Of a stretch of 64,000 nucleotides of DNA, positions 57,451-64,000 are shown one piece after another (position 1 is the first letter of the stretch; every line of letters starts with the position of its first letter). The notes beneath the pieces were generated by a model. That model did not search any database and was not told the DNA's origin. It worked only from the letters and a program-made list of their open reading frames with translations. A program made the translations under genes and the position numbers. This stretch comes from Neodiprion pinetum (Eukaryota; Arthropoda; Insecta; Hymenoptera; Diprionidae), in NCBI RefSeq assembly GCF_021155775.2, contig NC_060232.1, positions 20,033,922 to 20,097,921 of the forward strand, written 5' to 3'.

Positions 57451-58705
57451 TCATGATTTCCTTGTAAATTTCAATTTCAGATACAGGGTGTAGGTAAAAA
57501 GTGTCTGCGATTTTTTTGATACCGTGACTCGAAAATTCCTTTTTCTTAATTTTGATGCTAGATTTTTCCCTACATTTGCAAAGTAGTCATTGAAAAGATT
57601 CGCTCTGTCTTTTCCATCTTGAGTTTTAGTTCCATCTTCTTTGAGTAATTCTAAGTATTCGTTTTTTTTTTTTCTTGTTTTTCCTTTGCATGAACTCATT
57701 AACTACGTTCCAGATATTTTTTTGGTCTGTTTTGCTTTTCTCAATTTTCTTGATGAAGTGCTCATATCTCGCTTTCTTAATTGATTCTGTCGGTTTATTT
57801 CTGTACTGTCTGTAATTTTCAATATCGGCTGGATTAGCCGAGAGTTTTGCTTTTTTGTGAAGTTTGTCTCGTTTTTTTATGGATCTTATTATGGCTGAGG
57901 TAATCCAAGGCTGTTTGTTTCTGTTACTTAATTTTGTGTCATATTGGCTCCTTTCGATCGCGTTTTTTATAATTTCCGTAAGTATTTCGGCGCAGTGATC
58001 AGGTTCATAGCTGGCATACAGTTCAGACAGGTCTTTATCGGATACAATATTTCGAAATTTTTTGAAGTCCATTTTCTTTCGTTTTTTTGGCAGATTTTCA
58101 CTTCTTTTTTTATTTGATTGTACAATTTTAATAACAATCGGATAATGGTCGGTAATTGATGTTTCAATGACAATTTGGGTTAGCTTTTCAATAGCCTTGT
58201 GGGGCTTTACAAAGCAATGGTCGATGCAGGTTGCAGATGTACTCGTTATTCTGGTTGGAATTTCAATGGTAGGAAAAAACCCATAGGCTGCAAGTGTATT
58301 TAGATATTCAGTTGTAGTTTGAGAGTTATCCTTTAGGTCAATATTGAGATCTCTAATCAAGATTTGTTCTGATTGATTGTTTGCAGTTCTGGCATGCCAA
58401 AATTTTTCCAGGTGCTCGTTAAAATCGTTAGTGTTTAAGGAAGGTGATTTGTACACAGCATAGATCTCATATTGTATATTATGTTTATATATTTTGTTTA
58501 TGTTTATTGTTGCCTGGCTCATGGTTTCAATTGAGTGTTCATTATATAATTCATTTTTTACGTATGTTATTATTCCATCATTTTTGTTGGATTGTCCATG
58601 ATTATATGACAACTGGTATCCTGGGATTTTGTAAAGATTTTCATTTACTTGCCATGTTTGCGTGCAAATTATGACATCTAGAAGCTCATCCATTTCGTTT
58701 ATCAT
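57451..58705 (-). pseudogene. LINE endonuclease part of ORF2
   Basis: The frame opens near 58705 with DVIICTQTWQV, where the usual catalytic ETW is QTW. It then shows AVYKSPSLNTNDF, RDLNIDL (GDFNIDL in relatives), CIDHCFVKP and TDHYPIVIKI (about 58130-58160), followed by a linker. A frameshift at about 57640-57690 leads to GKDRANLFNDYFANVGKNLA, typical of the region before RT. The QTW change would abolish nicking if real. Confidence 0.8.
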
Positions 58706-58859
58706 GATTAGTAGTTCTTCGTAGTGCTAGTTTAAACTGCAGATGTTCATATGGATAATTATGAGTCCTTCAGGGCCTTTTTTTAGTATTTTTTTATATT
58801 CAACGGTTGTGGCTTTCAGAGTTTCTTCTACTTTGTGATAATTCATTGTGGTTGTTTCA

Positions 58860-60004
58860 TTATTCGATGATTTTCCCCGCGGGGAAATCAGTCCTCGATA
58901 TTATGTACCGTTTTCTGTCCTTGAAAGATTCACATTTATCTTCTTCTGAGGGAAGATGTTGTGTGTCTCTTGTCGTTTTGTATTTTTCATTCGATTTTAT
59001 GCAGTTTATGCATTTTTTCTGGTTTTTATTTTGGCATTTTTCAGACAAGTGGTCGTCAGCGCAATATTTGCAATGTACTTGTTCACATTTGTTACCCGTG
59101 TGCCCATACCCATGGCATTTCCAGCACCTTCCTGTGTTCAATTGGTTGTAAACTCGGCAGATTTGCATCCCAATATATAATTTCTTTTTTTTCATGATCG
59201 GCGCATAAACTTTCGGGCTGACTCGTATGTAAGCAGTGTATGTGTTTTTCTTTTCGATGTGTTTCTGGTATGTTATCTCAGTGTCTTTTTCTTCTAGTTC
59301 TTTCAATTCGTTTTGTTGTGTGATTGTGTTTGTAAGCTCTTCGTTGCTGTATTTTTCAAACATACCGACAACTTTAATAACTGGTTTCCAAAGTTCCTCT
59401 TGTTCGCATGTATATTTATTTCGGAATATCTCTTTAATTTTTTCAGTAACTTCAGTGTTTTCGTCTTTCTTTCTAAACCTCATTCTAATAGTTCCATGTT
59501 TCAGCTTAGTTGTTTTGTTTACGCCTACCTTTAGGCATTTAATACTTTTGTTTATGTCTTGGATAGTCTCGTCTATGTTTTGATGTGTATTGGGTTTAAT
59601 TATTAAGGCTGGAACTTTTGCTATATTTGTTTTGGTTGAGTGTTGGTTGCTAACAATACTGGAGTACGACGGTATGTCTGTGTGTTTAGTTTTTTCTTCT
59701 AGTATTCCATTTTTTCTTCAAGGAATTTGTTTTTATATTTCAGAACATCATTAAATTCTTGGAGTAGTTTGTTTTGTGTTTTTAAGTGTTCATAATCCCA
59801 TGTTTTGCGTGAGATAGATGATAGAAGTGTCCTTGCTGTTTCAATGGTCAGTTTATCTATATCCTCTTCAGTTGTTTTTGAGGTTATGTCGTTTTCGAAG
59901 TGTTCACTGCATAGGATGAGTGAACCTGTAAGCCAGGTTCCTTTTTTTCTTTCGAAGCAACTCCGGTGGAGTGCTATTCCACACACTACACATACGTACT
60001 GCAC
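58860..60004 (-). pseudogene. LINE ORF1 with PHD-like and CCHC zinc fingers
   Basis: The N-terminal frame (59699-60004) has a C-x2-C..H..C pattern (YVCVVCGIALHRSC, then LCSEHF), resembling the PHD-type finger in ORF1 of CR1/Daphne-like LINEs, plus a coiled-coil-like segment. After a frame break the second part (58860-59483) contains CWKCHGYGHTGNKC, CKYCADDHLSEKC and CINCIKSNEKYK..C (58950-59110). The product would bind LINE RNA. Confidence 0.75.
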
Positions 60005-60134
60005 TCTTGTTGGCTTTTTTTGTGGTATTTATAAAATATTTTGTCAGGAGGCTCGCGTTCTGCGTCCTCCATAACTGATGCTTGCGATACGAAGAAATGA
60101 CAAAGTTTTGATGTCTGTCCTTACATATAAATAT

Positions 60135-60310
60135 ACCGTGTGTCCATGAGGAAAGTGCGCACCTTATGCGCGTGCGTCAAGTCATTCAAATTTTATTGGC
60201 TGACAGTTACCGCCTAATTGAACAGCCGACGCAATACCAATCGCAACTGTCAGAAAACGGTCAGAGCCCATATGTAGTGGTGGGTTCCTAGGGACATTTT
60301 CTGACTTACC
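60135..60310. repeat. Interspersed repeat, inverted copy of 29880-30050
   Basis: Begins TGTGTCCATGAGGAAAGTGC and contains TTTTATTGGCTGACAGTTAC and CCTAGGGACATTTTCTGAC. It matches the earlier copy in opposite orientation. Probably one end of a MITE or satellite family. Confidence 0.6.
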
Positions 60311-60564
60311 TACTAGTTTTAATCAAATTTTAAGTAAAATTTGTGACCAAGAGATCTAGGACGAGATCTCGAATAAAATACGATCTAGGATCTCAAATGA
60401 AATTACAATTGAGACCTGACAAAAATCATAGAAAAGATCTGATGTAAACACGTGCAGAAACTCATATGAGGTGATATCAGATGTGATATCAGATCTCATA
60501 TTCTCTCACGTAATTTCTCACATGACATCTTACATCAGATCTCATGCCCCAATTTTCAGTAGGG
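60300..60564. repeat. Right arm of the inverted repeat with AGATCT palindromes
   Basis: Inverted partner of 53755-54060, with roughly 90-95% identity by eye over the aligned parts. It ends AGTAGGG at 60564. Confidence 0.7.
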
Positions 60565-61031
60565 ATCTGCTTCTGATATTCAATTCACCACACGTACAGA
60601 GATCATCGACACTTTTGTTGGTTGGCGAACAAAGTTGTAGGTTTTAGGGTTTCTTTCAATTTCAAATCGCGTGAAACGTATCTTTTAAGCAACTTTCTTG
60701 CTCTCTCCCAATTTCAAGAGGTAACATGAAAAATTTTAGGACCTTTGAAAATGAAAGACATCCAACCGACCTTTTAAGAAATTGGAATATTTTACTATTT
60801 GTAACAAAACCGTAAATCTCTTTTTTTCTCGAATTTAGTTCAACAAAATTTACCGATAATTTATAGTCAATGTATTTGTTCCTATCAATAATTTATTGTT
60901 ACCAATATTAAAAATTTTCCAATAATTTAAAATTAAGTCAATAAGTGAGCAAGTGAAGGGAATCTAATACTAAAATTGAATACTTAATATTTGATTTATA
61001 ACCCTTGAATGATACAAGTTTTAGGAATGAC

Positions 61032-62155
61032 TAATTGGATATTGACTAATCGGATTCTAGATCTCCTTGTTCCTATAAAACGAATGAATATCTAATTTTC
61101 AACAAAGTCATGGAAAAATGTTCTTGAATAATCTCTTAGTTGCTGTTATTTAGGAACAACAGACTTAATCCAATCCAATACAATATCTATTTCTTAGTGC
61201 TCCGAACATCACCTCAAAATATGAATATTCAAAAAGAATCCCCGTGTCACAAGTCCTATTACAAAATTCTTGATTTTTACCTTGCGCCGATGGATAACTT
61301 CTGTATTCCAGGTTCCATTTCCAACATCCGGATGAAATGTTTTCTGTTTCAGACAGTGCTAACATGAAGTGCAGGAATAATTGCAATAAATAGGTTCACA
61401 AATTTTCAGTCTCAGCATAGGATCCCTTAAGGAGGGTAAAATTGAATCTGGTTCTAAACTTTCGATAAGTTGCAGGATAACTCTGTGATCCAGATTCATA
61501 ATGAAAAAAATTTAGCATGCAAGTAAACCCTATTGTAGACCAAGTGATTATTTGCAGGACATCGTGTACTACTAACTGCTATCTAGTTGCAGTTATCACA
61601 CGTGCTTCGGTCTCGTGGAACCCCAGTAAAGTGTAAAGAATGCACTCACTTACTAATACACATTGCCTTGCAAATAATCACTTTGTCTTATATAGGATTA
61701 CTCACTCGCTAACTTTTTTATTATGAATCTGGATCAGAGAGTTATCCTGCACTTTATCGATAGCGTAAAACCAAATTCAATTTTACACTTTTTACGGACT
61801 GAAAGCTGAAGACTGAAAGCTTGTGAATCTCCATTTACCGGAATTATTTCTGCATTTCATGTCAGCATTGTCTGGAGCAAAAAAAATCTCATTTTGAGAT
61901 TGAAAATGGAACCCAAAACGCAGAAGTTATTCAGTAGCACGAATTGAAAACCAAGAATTTTATAATGGTTCCTGCAACAAAGGGACTCTTTCCAAATATC
62001 CTTGTTACAAGGCGATGTTCGGAGGACTATGAACAAGATATTGTATCGGATTACATTATTTGGAAAAAAATCTTCATGAACTTCGTTAAAAATTAGATAT
62101 CTATTTATTTTGATGGAACAAGGGACACAATCTTGAATCCGATAAGTCAATATCC
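61032..62155. mobile_element. Foldback element with ~500-bp arms
   Basis: The left arm (61032 to about 61560) and right arm (about 61665-62155) are inverted copies. Examples are GATATTGACTAATCGGATTC versus GAATCCGATAAGTCAATATC, ATGAATCTGGATCAGAGAGT versus its inverse, and the inner pair AGTGATTATTTGCA/TGCAAATAATCACT. The loop is only about 100 bp. Arms differ at about one base in five, so it is old. No gene seen; family unknown. Confidence 0.75.
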
Positions 62156-62805
62156 TCGTAATAATGTTCTGACATTACTCTAAAACATGATTGTCCTTGA
62201 AGCTAATTGTGACGTTAAGGCGCATTTTGAGAAATTTGATTTTCAACTTGTGTCACAGGATGTGATCTACGTTCCTGAGTTCTACGCTTCTGATTAGAGT
62301 TTCTTTGTTTCGAACCGCACCAACATGAAATACAGAAATCATTTTAATAAATCTGATATTACTTGAATTTTCAATTTGAGTATTAGGTTCCCTTCATTTA
62401 TTTAATCGAACATCATTGAAAATTTGCGAAATGAACTCTGATAATCATCGGAAAATTTTTAATGGTAGTAGCAATAATTTAATTGATCGGAAAAAATATA
62501 TTGACTATCGACTATTGGTAAATTTTGTTGAACTATTTTCGAAAAAAAAACGATTCACAGTTCTATTACAGATAGATAGATATTTAAATTTCTTGAACGC
62601 TCGGTTTAATGTCTCATTTTCAAGTGATAAAATTCAATATTACCGCCTGAAATCACAAAAGAGTGAGAAACTTACTTAGTTGCTTGAAAGTGGCGACGAT
62701 CTTTGTACGAGTGATAAATTGAATAGGCAGATAACCGTGAATATTAGAGATGTAACTATTTTGGCCATATCACCTGTTGATAGAACAAAATTTCATTGTT
62801 ATTTT
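62156..62805. other. AT-rich spacer without recognised gene
   Basis: A plus frame at 62416-62679 is Asn/Lys/Phe-rich, as chance frames in AT-rich DNA are, and shows no motif. Nothing else is supported. Confidence 0.4.
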
Positions 62806-62807
62806 TA

Positions 62808-63385
62808 ATTTACATTTGAAATTCGTCGCAAAGAGACACATTTTTGACTTGTGTGTGAAGCTTGTTGATATGTGCACACATGTGCTGTATGTGGCTATTA
62901 ATGTGAATTACATTCACTTGGCCATTTTTGAACGGCGGGCCGTTCATTTTTGACGATATGAACTACGTATATCATATTTATAGCGAGAAAATTTAAACAA
63001 TTTTTAATTTAAACAAAACAATTTTCAAAATACAGGTGATGAGAGAAATTAATGACACTGTAGTTAGGGCGGCTAGGTGGTCTAGTGGAGTAAGTCTCCG
63101 GTAAAGCATCTCTAGATACCAGGTTCGATTCCTGGCTCCGTCGTTAATTTTTCAACTCACCTGAAAATTTCGAAATTGTACTCTTCTCTAGCAAATTTTT
63201 CTCGCTATAAATACGACATGCGTAGTTTATATCAGCAAAAATGAACGGCCCGCCGTTCAAAAATGGCTAGGTGAATGTAATTCACATTAATAGCCACATA
63301 CAGCATATGTGTGCACATATCAACAAGCTTCACACACAAGTCAAAAATGTGTCTCTTCGCGACGAATTTCAAATGTAAATATATT
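62808..63385. mobile_element. Foldback MITE (arms ~190 bp) interrupted by a tRNA-like cassette
   Basis: The left arm 62808-62995 and right arm 63192-63385 are inverted copies. They share the words TTTGAAATTCGTCGC, AAGCTTGTTGATATGTGCAC, TGAATTACATTCAC, AACGGCGGGCCGTTCA (itself palindromic) and TATAGCGAGAAAA. The tRNA-like cassette A sits between the arms, where the loop would be. Confidence 0.8.
63015..63190 (+). repeat. tRNA-like cassette A with its own inverted ends
   Basis: The core 63068-63143 has an A-box TGGTCTAGTGG (63078-63088), a B-box GGTTCGATTCC (63122-63132) and a good TpsiC stem (CCAGG/CCTGG). The acceptor stem pairs at only about five of seven positions and no clear anticodon stem forms. 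The cassette is bounded by CAATTTTCAAAATACAGGTGA (63019) and its inverse TCACCTGAAAATTTCGAAATTG (63157-63178). Confidence 0.65.
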
Positions 63386-63402
63386 CAATGGCACACGAAA
63401 AC

Positions 63403-63580
63403 AAAACAATTTTCGAAATACAGGTGATGAGAGAAATTAATGACACTGTAGTCAGGGCGGCTAGGTGGTCTAGTGGAGTAAGTCTCCGGAATAGCATCTC
63501 GAGATACCAGGTTCGATTCCTGGCTCCGTCGTTAATTTTTCAACTCACCTGAAAATTTCGAAATTGTACTCTTCTCTAGT
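63403..63580 (+). repeat. tRNA-like cassette B, direct copy of cassette A
   Basis: A near-identical copy with core 63455-63531, A-box 63466-63476 and B-box 63510-63520, and the same inverted ends. It differs from cassette A at a few sites (GGAATAGCATCTCGAG versus GGTAAAGCATCTCTAG). It lies just outside the right arm of the foldback element. Confidence 0.65.
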
Positions 63581-63624
63581 TATTTCTGATGTATGAAATA
63601 ATAAAAGTGATCAAATAAAGTATT

Positions 63625-63925
63625 CCCACCTACCCGCTGCGTTTCTTCCAAGCATCCAACATTTAAACAGATTTCTCATTTCAGTCGAATAAAGCCAATT
63701 TTCAAAGAGCATTAGCATCAAGTTTCGACCCTTCTTTGAAGAATTAACTTTCCGACTCAATAGCAAATGCTCTCCGAGTCACTATCTCGACTGTTTGAGA
63801 TTCTAACCTCAAAAATTCGTATGAACTACATCGCCGCCAGAAACACAGTTTGACAGCTGAAACTCGGAGTGGCCAGCCTGACCGAGCAGCCGATAAAACT
63901 CTCGCATGCGCATTGACTGTATAAT
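63625..63925. repeat. Right arm of the outer inverted repeat
   Basis: Inverted partner of 53385-53645, with an additional part around 63835-63890 that the left arm lacks. A short minus frame here has no recognisable product. Confidence 0.65.
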
Positions 63926-64000
63926 TTCTAGAGATTTTCCCGGGTATACATATGGAGCATTCCATACCAAAACGATCAAGATTCTACGGTGAGGTCTCAG

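Larger units (their letters stand above)
54580..60110 (-). mobile_element. CR1/Crack-like LINE on the minus strand, interrupted by a jerky/pogo-type element
   Basis: The order on the minus strand is ORF1 (58860-60004), endonuclease (57451-58705), an inserted block (about 55915-57370) and reverse transcriptase (54757-55914), then an A-rich, (TA)n-bearing 3' region (54565-54750). The RT active site is FADDTS, as in CR1/L2/Crack-type LINEs, and no RNase H follows. The clade is an estimate. Confidence 0.8.

Noticed and set aside
58444..59583. Plus frames rich in Cys/Phe
   Set aside because: Antisense of the LINE ORF1 and endonuclease; hydrophobic runs result from Lys/Asn/Glu codons on the coding strand.
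63068..63143. Functional tRNA gene
   Set aside because: A- and B-boxes and the T-arm are good, but the acceptor stem pairs poorly, no clear anticodon arm forms, and the unit is a repeated cassette.

Overview
The window reads as a stretch of arthropod, most probably insect, chromosome built almost entirely from transposable elements. The clues are spliced genes with GT-AG introns, a Gypsy-type retroelement with an env gene, Copia, Jockey, I-type and CR1-like retrotransposons, and DNA transposons of the hAT, pogo, Transib, Harbinger, mariner and THAP-DDE types. I found no convincing host gene, functional rRNA or tRNA gene, or CRISPR array. Codon use, base composition and decay differ from block to block, as expected for a heterochromatic or gene-poor insertion trap.

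Layout. 1-3060: 3' end of an env-bearing Gypsy/errantivirus-like element (integrase tail, broken env, probable 3' LTR). 3400-3600: tRNA-derived SINE head. 5770-25400: one very old hAT element with a ZMYM1/DUF4371-like transposase on the minus strand, torn apart by later insertions. In order these are a solo LTR (7527-8119); a small hAT (8143-12507) holding a pogo-like element (8336-11770) that holds a Transib element with a RAG1-like transposase remnant (8652-11712); a Copia element (about 12773-21264) that itself received a solo LTR and a 4.8-kb Jockey LINE; a TIR element (21522-24393) holding a second TIR element with a tandem-THAP gene (22411-24370); and another LTR (24805-25050). For several insertions the target-site duplication is exact, and removing the insert restores the interrupted reading frame. 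These are the best-supported boundaries in the window.

26700-28410: decayed THAP-DDE transposase. 28697-29766: foldback element with a 9-bp TSD. 30650-37440: degenerate I-type LINE with RNase H, whose 3' part is interrupted by a 1.24-kb element made of TGACGTCA/TTACGTAA-like palindromes (30840-32079). 38371-42248: young transposon with nearly identical TIRs of about 380 bp and a four-block transposase gene. 43685-46627: PIF/Harbinger element with TTA TSD, arrays of AAGACGGTCTT palindromes and a four-exon transposase with one frameshift. 47034-52456: element with matching ends and TA TSD carrying an intact three-exon THAP-DDE transposase (536 codons).

53385-63925: nested inverted repeats enclosing a mariner relic, a CR1-like LINE on the minus strand interrupted by a pogo/jerky-type element, a foldback element, and at the far end two tRNA-like cassettes flanked by inverted repeats. 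The functional unit here is the individual transposon. Two modules look recent: the THAP-DDE element at 47-52 kb and the long-TIR element at 38-42 kb. The rest is mostly fossil. All family names come from motif recognition without a database search.
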